Below, piece by piece: positions 7,187 through 12,813 of a stretch of 12,813 bases of DNA. This DNA comes from an uncultured Christensenella sp. Its GTDB lineage: Bacteria; Bacillota; Clostridia; Christensenellales; Borkfalkiaceae. Below the pieces are notes generated by a model. It searched no databases and had not been told where the DNA came from. It saw only the letters and a program-made list of their open reading frames with translations. Location: positions 27,886 to 40,698 of the forward strand of contig CAJUCM010000015.1 of the NCBI GenBank assembly GCA_910585235.1. Reading direction: 5' to 3'. The position numbers and the translations under genes were made by a program. Within the stretch, counting starts at the first letter, position 1; every line of letters begins with the position of its first letter.

Positions 7187-8539
7187 ATGTACGAAAATAG
7201 TTATGACGGACAGGCTCCCGCATTTCGTTCCTCTCCGGAGGGGAAAGCGAAAATTCGGGTGATCGGCGTCGGCGGCGCGGGCAACAATGCGGTCAACCGT
7301 ATGATCGAAGCGGGGATCATGAGCGCGGATTACGTCGTCGTGAATACGGACGCGCAGACGCTTGCTTTGAGCAGAGCAAATAACCGTATTCAGATCGGCA
7401 CACAGCTCACGAAAGGTTTGGGCGCGGGCGCGGACCCTGAAATCGGCAGAGCGGCGGCGGAGGAGAGCGAAGCGGAACTTGCCGCGGCGATCGAAGGCAC
7501 GGATCTGCTTTTCATTACGACGGGTATGGGCGGCGGCACGGGTACCGGCGCCGCTCCCGTGATCGCAAAAATCGCCAAAGATAAAAAAATTCTTACGGCG
7601 GCGGTCGTTACCAAACCCTTTGAGTTTGAGGGTAAGCGCAGAATGGATAACGCGCTGAAAGGGATCGAAACGCTCAGAAAGTACGTCGATACGCTCATCA
7701 TCATTCCGAACGAAAAGATCAGAGACGTCGTTCCCAAGAACGCCGCTTTTTCCGACGCGCTCATGGTTGCGGACGAGGTGCTGAAACAGGGCATCCGCGG
7801 CGTTGCGGATCTGATCGTTACGCCCGCGCTCATCAATCTCGACTTTGCGGACGTCAAAACGGTGCTGAAAGACAGGGGGCTTGCGCACATGGGCGTAGGC
7901 GTTTCAAAGGGTGAGAACCGCATCATCGAGGCGGTGCGTCTTGCCGTAAACAGTCCGCTTCTCGAAACGACGATCGAGGGCGCGACGGGCGTTATTCTCA
8001 ACGTAGTCGGCGGCAACGATCTGACGCTGAACGAAGTGGAAACGGCGGCAAAGCTCATTCACAGCGTTGTTGACTATTCCGCAAATATTATTTTCGGCGC
8101 GTGCGTCGATCCGAATATCCGCGACGAGGTGGAAGTTACCGTCATCGCGACGGGCTTTCCCGACACGGAGGACGAGCCGAATAAAGCCGAGAACCGCACG
8201 CACAATCAAATGCCGCTCCAATTCGCTCAGCAGTCCGCGCAGAATGTGCCCGCACAGCAGAGAGTTGTCGAACCTGACAGATCGGCGTTTACCCGTCAGA
8301 GGGATTTTTATATGTCTCAGAGACAACCCGCCGCTCCTTCTCAGCAGGTGGTATATAATCCGCTGATGCAGGACGATACGGCAGTGCACAATGCCCAGCC
8401 CGCTGTTCCCCGCATGGCGCCGACGGAAAATCCGCACGGCATGGGGACGGAGGAAGACGGCGTAGAGGAAAACGATTACGGCACGGACGACTCCAATCTT
8501 CCGCCTTTTGTAAGAAGAATGCTCAGGAAGAAAAAATAA
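7187..8539 (+). CDS. ftsZ: FtsZ, cell division GTPase
   Basis: Tubulin-like GTPase that forms the Z-ring. The GTP-binding elements are intact: VIGVGGAGNNAVNRM (25-39), VNTDAQ, the tubulin signature GMGGGTGTG (113-121), PFEFEGKRRM, and the catalytic T7 loop NLDFADV (217-223) with both acidic residues. The core ends near residue 324 (VTVIATGF). A Q/P-rich linker of about 110 residues follows, then a terminal peptide NLPPFVRRMLRKKK that corresponds to the conserved tail which binds FtsA and other partners. Its core is PPFVRR, against the usual IPxFLR. Length (450 aa) is normal to slightly long. GGAGG (7172-7176) overlaps the last codons of ftsA, 10 nt before the ATG, so the two are translationally linked. 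The highly regular codon use fits a strongly expressed gene. Confidence 0.98.
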   Translation: MYENSYDGQAPAFRSSPEGKAKIRVIGVGGAGNNAVNRMIEAGIMSADYVVVNTDAQTLALSRANNRIQIGTQLTKGLGAGADPEIGRAAAEESEAELAAAIEGTDLLFITTGMGGGTGTGAAPVIAKIAKDKKILTAAVVTKPFEFEGKRRMDNALKGIETLRKYVDTLIIIPNEKIRDVVPKNAAFSDALMVADEVLKQGIRGVADLIVTPALINLDFADVKTVLKDRGLAHMGVGVSKGENRIIEAVRLAVNSPLLETTIEGATGVILNVVGGNDLTLNEVETAAKLIHSVVDYSANIIFGACVDPNIRDEVEVTVIATGFPDTEDEPNKAENRTHNQMPLQFAQQSAQNVPAQQRVVEPDRSAFTRQRDFYMSQRQPAAPSQQVVYNPLMQDDTAVHNAQPAVPRMAPTENPHGMGTEEDGVEENDYGTDDSNLPPFVRRMLRKKK

Positions 8540-8550
8540 ACGGCATACGG

Positions 8551-8567
8551 CGCGTTTGTGCGTTTTT
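8551..8567 (+). terminator. Weak hairpin with short T-run after ftsZ
   Basis: CGCG (8551-8554) can pair with TGCG (8559-8562) around TTTG, followed by five T (8563-8567). The stem is only 4 bp with one G-U pair, so at most it lowers read-through from ftsZ into the next gene. It covers the alternative GTG start at 8558, which favours the later ATG for that gene. Confidence 0.25.
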
Positions 8568-8578
8568 CGGATGGAGAG

Positions 8579-9778
8579 ATGAAAGTTTTAATTGCGACAA
8601 TGACTTGCGGAGAGGGGCATAACGCCATCGCGCGCAGTATCAGGGACGGATTTTCTGCCGAGGACGACGTGAGGATCCTTGATATTTATGCGCACCTCCA
8701 AAAACGGGATTGGTACGGAAAAGCATATCTTTTTCTCGTAAAGCATTTCCCGAAATCTTATACATATTTTTGGAATCGGTTGCGGAAGAAAAATCCCGAA
8801 CGCAGATACGGTCGTCTCGTTATGGGCAATACAAAAAATGCGATCGGGGAAATCGAGCGCGTTCTTGCCGAGTTTCAGCCCGATGCGGTTATTTGTACGC
8901 ACAACTATGCGAGCAATGCGTTCTGCTGGTTAAAAATCCACAACCGCTTTCAGGGAAAACTTTACAGCGTATTTTTTGACTATGTTGCCTGCCCTTATTG
9001 GGAAGGCAGCGTTTTGTGCGACGGTATTTTTACTCCGCATGAAATTACGCATACGGAATTGATTTCGCGCGGATTCCGAAAAGAGCAGTTGCTTCCTTTC
9101 GGCTTTCCCGTCAATCCGAAATTTTACGAACCGATTTCTAAACGGCAGGCGAGAGAGTCGCTTGGGATCGGGGAGGACGAATACGTTGTGCTCTCCGTCA
9201 ACGGCGGCTTCGGCGTAGGAAAGATCGCAAGTCTGATCCCGCACTTGAAAAAAGCAAAGACGGGCGGTAAAAAGTTGCGGGTGCTTGTCGTATGCGGCAG
9301 AAATAAGCGCGCCTATCGGAAAGCGCTCAAATTGGTCGAAAAACGCGGTTACGAGGGGGTTGACGTTTACGGATTCGTCAACAATTTGCCCGTCATGTAT
9401 TCTGCGGCGGATTTCGTATTTTTGAGAGGCGGAGGCGGTTCCGTTTCGGAGGCGCTCGTAAAGGGCGTTCCGTTTGCCGTCAGGGAGAGGGCTGTCTCGC
9501 AGGAAAAGGAGAACGGCAAACTGTTTGCCGGATACGGCGTTTCGTACATTATGAACCGCATTTCGGACGCGCGTACGATTCTTGAAAAACAAATGAACGA
9601 TTCACCTCTTCAAACCGAGGGGGGGGGTGTTCTATATCGGGATTTAAGCGTGGTGAAAGCGTCGCAAAGATGGTCGCTTATATCCGCGCACAGCACAAGA
9701 TCTAATAATAAAAGCAACAACCTTAGAGCGAGGTCTTTTTCTTGTTTGGAAAAAGATCCCGCTTTTTTTGTTGCGTAA
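8579..9778 (+). CDS. UgtP/MGDG-synthase-type glycosyltransferase, frame disturbed at a G-tract
   Basis: GT28-type glycosyltransferase of the family of B. subtilis UgtP and monogalactosyldiacylglycerol synthases, which transfer sugar from a UDP donor to diacylglycerol. The N-terminus MKVLIATMTCGEGHNAIA has the GxGH acceptor-side motif. The C-terminal domain has VYGFVNNLPVMYSAADFVFLRGGGGSVSEALVKGVP and then QEKENGKLF, like UgtP QELEN and unlike MurG. I chose the ATG at 8579 (MKVLI start, GGA 3 nt upstream) over GTG 8558. As written the frame ends at 9778 (399 aa), but nine G at 9619-9627 appear to shift it. The reading one base back continues with a natural-looking GFKRGESVAKMVAYIRAQHKI and stops at 9703-9705, just before a strong terminator, giving 375 aa, close to UgtP. 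The last 50 residues as written are therefore probably not native. The sugar and lipid specificity are unknown. Confidence 0.85.
   Translation: MKVLIATMTCGEGHNAIARSIRDGFSAEDDVRILDIYAHLQKRDWYGKAYLFLVKHFPKSYTYFWNRLRKKNPERRYGRLVMGNTKNAIGEIERVLAEFQPDAVICTHNYASNAFCWLKIHNRFQGKLYSVFFDYVACPYWEGSVLCDGIFTPHEITHTELISRGFRKEQLLPFGFPVNPKFYEPISKRQARESLGIGEDEYVVLSVNGGFGVGKIASLIPHLKKAKTGGKKLRVLVVCGRNKRAYRKALKLVEKRGYEGVDVYGFVNNLPVMYSAADFVFLRGGGGSVSEALVKGVPFAVRERAVSQEKENGKLFAGYGVSYIMNRISDARTILEKQMNDSPLQTEGGGVLYRDLSVVKASQRWSLISAHSTRSNNKSNNLRARSFSCLEKDPAFFVA
9619..9627 (+). repeat. Nine-G homopolymer at the frame break of the glycosyltransferase
   Basis: Nine consecutive G sit between GA and TGTTCT near the 3' end of the glycosyltransferase. 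A tract of ten (or seven) G would join the upstream frame to the downstream segment that ends at 9705. Such tracts are prone to slippage in replication, in transcription and in sequencing, so the cause could be phase variation, programmed slippage or a base-calling error. Confidence 0.9.
9628..9705 (+). other. Displaced native C-terminus of the glycosyltransferase (other frame)
   Basis: Read from TGT at 9628, this frame codes for CSISGFKRGESVAKMVAY and then IRAQHKI, ending in TAA at 9703-9705. It has a balanced helical composition typical of the end of a GT28 enzyme. The frame in use over the same DNA gives a Ser/Arg/Asn-rich string with no family character. A terminator begins 20 nt after this stop, as expected of a true gene end. 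Confidence 0.75.
9725..9769 (+). terminator. Strong intrinsic terminator after the glycosyltransferase
   Basis: AGCGAGGTCTTTTTC (9727-9741) pairs with GAAAAAGATCCCGCT (9749-9763) with one A-C mismatch and one G-U pair, around a 7-nt loop, followed by a T-run to 9769. Outer bases GCAACAA (9714-9720) and TTGTTGC (9768-9774) could extend the structure. The uncorrected glycosyltransferase frame runs straight through it, which argues that the true gene end is 9705. Confidence 0.85.
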
Positions 9779-9798
9779 ATTACGTTTGGGAGAACGAT

Positions 9799-10608
9799 AT
9801 GAAAAAACTTTCGATCACGGAAATGCAGGATTCATTGCTGGATCTGTTGACGGAATTTGATAAAATTTGCAAAGAACACGGGTTGCGTTATTCCTTGACG
9901 GCAGGAACTCTGTTGGGTGCCGTCCGTCATAAAGGGTTTATTCCGTGGGACGACGACGTGGACGTCTGTATGCCCCGCCCCGACTATGAAAAGTTTCTGA
10001 AAATCATTCAGGAAGAGAACGTTTTGCCTGAATATCTGACTTATTCCAAGGACCGCGGAAAGGGAACTTACTATTGTTTTACGAAAATTCTCGATAAGCG
10101 CTATCCGCTCCGTACGCCCAACCATATTGAAGTAAAGTATCTTTATCTTGATATATTTCCCGTGGACGGCGCGGCGGATACCAAAGAGGAGAGAAAAACA
10201 CAATTCAAAAAGGAGCGTTCCTGGGTCATAAAATCGGGCATCTGCCAATGGTACACTATGGACAGGTGGTGGGGTTTTATCGCCTATATCATCGGTTTCT
10301 GGTTTTATATCGGCGCAAATATTTTTACGCCGCGTTCGCTCTGTGTCAGAAAGATGAATGCGCTTGCGCAGAAATATGAATACGGTACGACGAAAATGGC
10401 GACCTGTCACAACTTCGGCTATCCCGACGAGGCGGTGCCGACGGAAATTTACGAGAATTATTCCGAGATCGAATTTGCGGGTAGAAAATTCATGGCTGTT
10501 TCCGATCCCGATACGCTTCTGAAAGCAATGTTCGGCGATTATATGCAGCTTCCGCCCGAAAATAAGCGCCGTTCCCGTCATTATATCAACGTATACCGCA
10601 AGAAGTAA
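9799..10608 (+). CDS. LicD-family protein (phospho-ligand/nucleotidyltransferase-type)
   Basis: LicD-family proteins (PF04991) are nucleotidyltransferase-fold enzymes. The best known add phosphocholine to teichoic acids or lipopolysaccharide, and others act on different surface glycans. The diagnostic block is present: YSLTAGTLLGAVRHKGFIPWDDDVDVCMPR, with the acidic cluster D51-D53 and D55 that binds metal. It is followed by LYLDIFPVDGAAD and a C-terminal EIEFAGRKFMAVSDPDTLLKAMFGDYMQLPPENKRRSRH stretch that matches the family end. A hydrophobic segment (WWGFIAYIIGFWFYIGANIF, about residues 155-174) may anchor it to the membrane. The start is the ATG at 9799 with GGGAG 6 nt upstream. The longer frame from 9742 begins inside a terminator. 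The gene lies downstream of the glycolipid glycosyltransferase, which suggests a shared role in surface glycopolymer modification (inference). The ligand is unknown. Complete at 269 aa. Confidence 0.9.
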   Translation: MKKLSITEMQDSLLDLLTEFDKICKEHGLRYSLTAGTLLGAVRHKGFIPWDDDVDVCMPRPDYEKFLKIIQEENVLPEYLTYSKDRGKGTYYCFTKILDKRYPLRTPNHIEVKYLYLDIFPVDGAADTKEERKTQFKKERSWVIKSGICQWYTMDRWWGFIAYIIGFWFYIGANIFTPRSLCVRKMNALAQKYEYGTTKMATCHNFGYPDEAVPTEIYENYSEIEFAGRKFMAVSDPDTLLKAMFGDYMQLPPENKRRSRHYINVYRKK

Positions 10609-10647
10609 AATAAAAAAGGAGTTTCAAACGAAACTCCTTTTTTATTT
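10608..10647. terminator. Bidirectional terminator between licD and groEL
   Basis: A perfect 18-bp inverted repeat (10608-10625 and 10630-10647) has an AAAC loop and a GGAGTTTC/GAAACTCC core. It is flanked by A-runs on one side and T-runs on the other, so it can terminate transcription from both the + strand licD and the - strand groEL. A second, weaker 6-bp hairpin (AATACG 10659-10664 with CGTATT 10673-10678) lies closer to groEL. Confidence 0.95.
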
Positions 10648-10683
10648 GCGTCAATCTCAATACGCTTTTGCCCGTATTTATTT

Positions 10684-12309
10684 TTAGTACATTCCGTCCA
10701 TACCGCCTGCGGGAGCAGGGGGAGCGGGAGGGGTGGGAATATCGGTCACGATCGATTCCGTCGTCAGAAGCGTGGAGGCGACGGACGCCGCGTTCTGCAA
10801 TACCGAACGGGTGACTTTCGTCGGGTCGATAATACCGCTCTTGACCATATCGGTGTAATCGTTTTTCAGAGCGTCGAATCCGAATGTAGGCTGGTTCTTC
10901 GTGAGGATTTTATCGACGACGACCGAACCGTCTACGCCCGCATTCTTTGCGATCTGGCGAACGGGTTCTTCGCACGCTTTGAGAATGATTGCCGCGCCCG
11001 TCTTTTCGTCGCCGGAGAGGGAGGAGACAAGCTCTTTGAGGGCGGGAATACAGCTCAGGAGCGCGCTTCCGCCTCCGGGAACGTATCCTTCTTCGACCGC
11101 CGCGCGGGTCGCCGCGAGCGCGTCGTCGATTCTGAGTTTCTTCTCTTTCATTTCTACTTCGGTCGCCGCGCCTACGTTGATGACCGCAACGCCGCCCGCA
11201 AGTTTTGCAAGGCGTTCCTGCAATTTTTCTCTGTCATAGTCGGAAGTGGTGACTTCGATCTGGGATTTAATGGACGCAACGCGCGCCTTGATTTCCTTTT
11301 TGTTGCCTGCGCCGTCCACGATCGTCGTGTTGTCTTTATCGACTTTGACCTGATTTGCCTTGCCGAGCATATCGATCGTAGCGTCTTTGAGTTCATAGCC
11401 GAGGTCGGAGGAGATGACCGTTCCGCCCGTAAGAACTGCGATGTCCTGCAACATTTCCTTTCTTCTGTCGCCAAAGCCGGGCGCCTTTACCGCAACGCAG
11501 TTGAATACGCCTTTGAGTTTGTTGACAATGAGCGCCGCGAGCGCGTCGCCCTCGACGTCCTCGGCAATGATGAGGAGGCGTGCGCCCTGTTGCGCGAGGG
11601 GCTCCACGACGGGGAGAATTTCCTGCAAGCTGGAAATTTTTCTGTCGGTAATGAGAATGTAGGGGTTGTCGAGAACGGCTTCCATTTTATCGGTGTTCGT
11701 CACCATATAGGCGGAAGCGTAGCCTCTGTCGAACTGCATTCCTTCAACGGTCGTAAGTTCCGTCGTCATAGATTTTCCTTCTTCAACGGTGATAACGCCG
11801 TCTTTGCCGACCGTCTCCATGGCGTTTGCGATGAGTTCGCCGACCGTCTCGTCGCCTGCGGAGATCGAGGCTACCTGCGAGATCGCTTTTTTGCCGTCAA
11901 CCGCTTTGGAGATGGATTTGATCTGCGCAACTGCGGTTTCGACCGCTTTGTCAATACCTTTTCTCAAAATAATGGGGTTTGCGCCTGCGGCAAGGTTTTT
12001 AAGTCCCTCGCGGATGATTGCCTGCGCGAGGAGAACTGCCGTCGTCGTTCCGTCGCCCGCCACGTCGTTGGTTTTGGTGGAAACTTCTTTTACGAGCTGC
12101 GCGCCCATGTTCTCAAAGGGATCGGGCAGTTCGATCTCTTTTGCGATCGTCACGCCGTCGTTCGTGATGAGGGGAGCGCCGAATTTTTTGTCGAGAACCA
12201 CGTTTCTGCCCTTGGGTCCAAGGGTAATTTTCACTGTGTCCGCAAGAATGTTTACGCCCGTTTCAAGCGCCTTTCTGGCTTCGTCGCCGTATTTGATTTG
12301 TTTTGCCAT
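10684..12309 (-). CDS. groL: GroEL, 60-kDa chaperonin
   Basis: ATP-driven double-ring chaperonin that folds cytosolic proteins with the GroES lid. The 541-residue protein is full length and highly conserved: LGPKGRNVVLD (30-40), NDGVTIAKEIEL (50-61, with D51 equivalent to E. coli D52), GDGTTTA (85-91) at the ATP site, RIDDALAATRAAVEEG with the catalytic Asp, and VPGGGSAL. The C-terminal tail is APAGGMDGMY, a short form of the usual GGM-rich tail that fills the cavity, ending in Tyr. An AGGAGGC ribosome site (12318-12324) lies 8 nt before the ATG. The gene follows groES by 17 nt in the same operon and converges on licD through a bidirectional terminator. It appears intact, with no sign of being a divergent paralogue. 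Confidence 0.99.
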   Translation of the reverse strand: MAKQIKYGDEARKALETGVNILADTVKITLGPKGRNVVLDKKFGAPLITNDGVTIAKEIELPDPFENMGAQLVKEVSTKTNDVAGDGTTTAVLLAQAIIREGLKNLAAGANPIILRKGIDKAVETAVAQIKSISKAVDGKKAISQVASISAGDETVGELIANAMETVGKDGVITVEEGKSMTTELTTVEGMQFDRGYASAYMVTNTDKMEAVLDNPYILITDRKISSLQEILPVVEPLAQQGARLLIIAEDVEGDALAALIVNKLKGVFNCVAVKAPGFGDRRKEMLQDIAVLTGGTVISSDLGYELKDATIDMLGKANQVKVDKDNTTIVDGAGNKKEIKARVASIKSQIEVTTSDYDREKLQERLAKLAGGVAVINVGAATEVEMKEKKLRIDDALAATRAAVEEGYVPGGGSALLSCIPALKELVSSLSGDEKTGAAIILKACEEPVRQIAKNAGVDGSVVVDKILTKNQPTFGFDALKNDYTDMVKSGIIDPTKVTRSVLQNAASVASTLLTTESIVTDIPTPPAPPAPAGGMDGMY

Positions 12310-12326
12310 AATATTATGCCTCCTGA

Positions 12327-12611
12327 TTATTCTACGATTGCAAGAATGTCACTCTGTTTTAAGATCGTGAATTCTTTTCCGTCTACTTTGAAGTCCGTTC
12401 CCGCATATTTGGAGCAGAGAACTTTGTCGCCTTTCTTGACCTGCATCGTAATTTCTTTGCCGTCCACAATCCCTCCGGGACCGACCGCAACGACGATGCA
12501 GACCTGCGGCTTTTCCTGTGCGGAAGAGGGGAGAAAGAATCCGCTCTTCGTCTTTTCTTCTACGGTAACCGCTTCCACGACTACCTTGTCGAATAAAGGT
12601 TTAATATTCAT
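12327..12611 (-). CDS. groS: GroES, 10-kDa co-chaperonin
   Basis: Heptameric lid of the GroEL chamber. The 94-residue product starts MNIKPLFDKVVVEA and has the mobile loop EEKTKSGFFLPSSAQEKPQ (residues 18-36), VVAVGPG, VKKGDKVLCSKYAGTDFKVDGKEF and the end QSDILAIVE, all family features. The hydrophobic tripeptide of the mobile loop that docks onto GroEL is F25-F26-L27, where most bacteria have I/L-V/I-L/I, and the preceding GG is SG. I chose the start at 12611 because AGGAGGC (12617-12623) lies 5 nt upstream and the alignment begins there. The longer upstream frame (to 12773) covers the promoter and is not coding. Confidence 0.98.
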   Translation of the reverse strand: MNIKPLFDKVVVEAVTVEEKTKSGFFLPSSAQEKPQVCIVVAVGPGGIVDGKEITMQVKKGDKVLCSKYAGTDFKVDGKEFTILKQSDILAIVE

Positions 12612-12651
12612 AAAATGCCTCCTAAAAAATTCTTTTTCTGTAACCGTATAT

Positions 12652-12679
12652 ATTATACACGCCTTTTTGTGTAACTCAA
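12652..12679 (-). promoter_or_regulatory. Promoter of groES-groEL
   Basis: On the minus strand, TTGAGT (12679-12674) and a perfect TATAAT (12657-12652) are separated by 16 nt. The expected start is near 12645, about 34 nt before the groES ATG. No CIRCE inverted repeat (TTAGCACTC-N9-GAGTGCTAA) is visible between 12612 and 12801, so HrcA control is not supported by sequence. Confidence 0.7.
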
Positions 12680-12755
12680 ACGGCTTTTTTGAAAAATTTT
12701 CCGTTTTTCTGTAAATTCTTTTACGGGCAAATCGCAATTTCTTGTGTATGCGCTG

Positions 12756-12785
12756 TTGACACGCTACAAGCATTTGTGCTATAAT
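12756..12785 (+). promoter_or_regulatory. Promoter of the divergent gene at the right edge
   Basis: TTGACA (12756-12761) and TATAAT (12780-12785) both match consensus, with an 18-nt spacer. Transcription should begin near 12792, inside or just before the GGAGG ribosome site (12791-12795), so the leader would be very short, about 10 nt. Confidence 0.82.
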
Positions 12786-12801
12786 CGTTTGGAGGTAATT
12801 T

Positions 12802-12813
12802 ATGGAAAAGTGG
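12802..12813 (+). CDS. Start of an unidentified gene, truncated by the window end
   Basis: An ATG at 12802 lies 6 nt after GGAGG (12791-12795) and downstream of a near-ideal promoter. Only four codons (M E K W) are inside the window, so the product cannot be named. The gene is divergent from groES-groEL. Confidence 0.6.

Noticed and set aside
8558..8578. GTG 8558 as start of the glycosyltransferase
   Set aside because: No ribosome site is present, it lies inside a possible hairpin, and related proteins begin at the MKVLI-type strand encoded from 8579.
8579..9778. The glycosyltransferase as the missing MurG
   Set aside because: It lacks the MurG N-terminal GGTGGH loop and has the GxGH and QEKEN patterns of the UgtP/MGDG-synthase group. 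The fold is shared but not the specific signatures.
9742..9798. Longer licD start at ATG 9742
   Set aside because: It begins within the loop and right arm of a strong terminator and adds residues with no LicD similarity. ATG 9799 has GGGAG at proper spacing.
11590..12714. Long + strand open frame (374 codons) antisense to groES-groEL, and a similar 381-codon frame antisense to ftsA-ftsZ (6743-7888)
   Set aside because: They are mirror frames of highly conserved genes, have compositions rich in Arg, His and Phe without domain patterns, and lack ribosome sites. They result from the codon bias of the real genes.
1..12813. CRISPR array, transposon, prophage, tRNA or rRNA
   Set aside because: No direct-repeat series, transposase or integrase motif, or RNA-gene-like stretch was seen on reading both strands. 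Gaps between genes are all under 200 bp.

Overview
The window is a largely ordinary chromosomal piece of a bacterial division and cell wall (dcw) cluster, followed by two envelope glycan genes and a convergent groES-groEL operon. Gene content and order (murE, mraY, murD, ftsW, murA, ftsQ/divIB, ftsA, ftsZ), strong AGGAGG-type ribosome sites, intrinsic hairpin-plus-T terminators and sigma-A-type promoters point to a Bacillota/Clostridia-like organism, possibly an uncultured gut lineage. The genus cannot be read from the sequence.

Region 1 (1-5837, + strand): the last 60 codons of murE, then mraY, murD, ftsW, murA and ftsQ. The genes are tightly packed: murE/mraY and murD/ftsW overlap and the other gaps are 30-43 nt. 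Together they make lipid I precursors (MurE, MurD, MurA, MraY), polymerise septal peptidoglycan (FtsW) and organise the divisome (FtsQ). murF and murG, often found in this cluster, are not present in the visible part. A weak hairpin with a T-run lies between ftsW and murA, and a good terminator follows ftsQ.

Region 2 (5838-8539): a 167-bp intergenic region carries a perfect-consensus promoter (TTGACA, 17 nt, TATAAT) that should drive ftsA and ftsZ as a separate transcription unit. The FtsA homologue has lost several hallmark residues of the actin-type ATP site, while FtsZ looks fully functional.

Region 3 (8540-10650): a UgtP/MGDG-synthase-type glycosyltransferase directly follows ftsZ, then a LicD-family protein. 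The glycosyltransferase contains a run of nine G near its 3' end. Past it, the plausible native C-terminus lies in another frame and ends just before a strong terminator, while the frame as written runs through that terminator. This is the most notable observation. A perfect 18-bp bidirectional terminator separates licD from groEL.

Region 4 (10651-12813): groES-groEL on the minus strand with its own promoter and no recognisable CIRCE operator, then a divergent promoter and the first four codons of an unknown + strand gene at the window edge.

I did not find a convincing new multi-gene system, CRISPR array, mobile element, tRNA or rRNA. The points worth a second look are the G-tract frameshift, the degenerate FtsA, the coupling of ftsZ to a UgtP-like enzyme, and the missing murF/murG.
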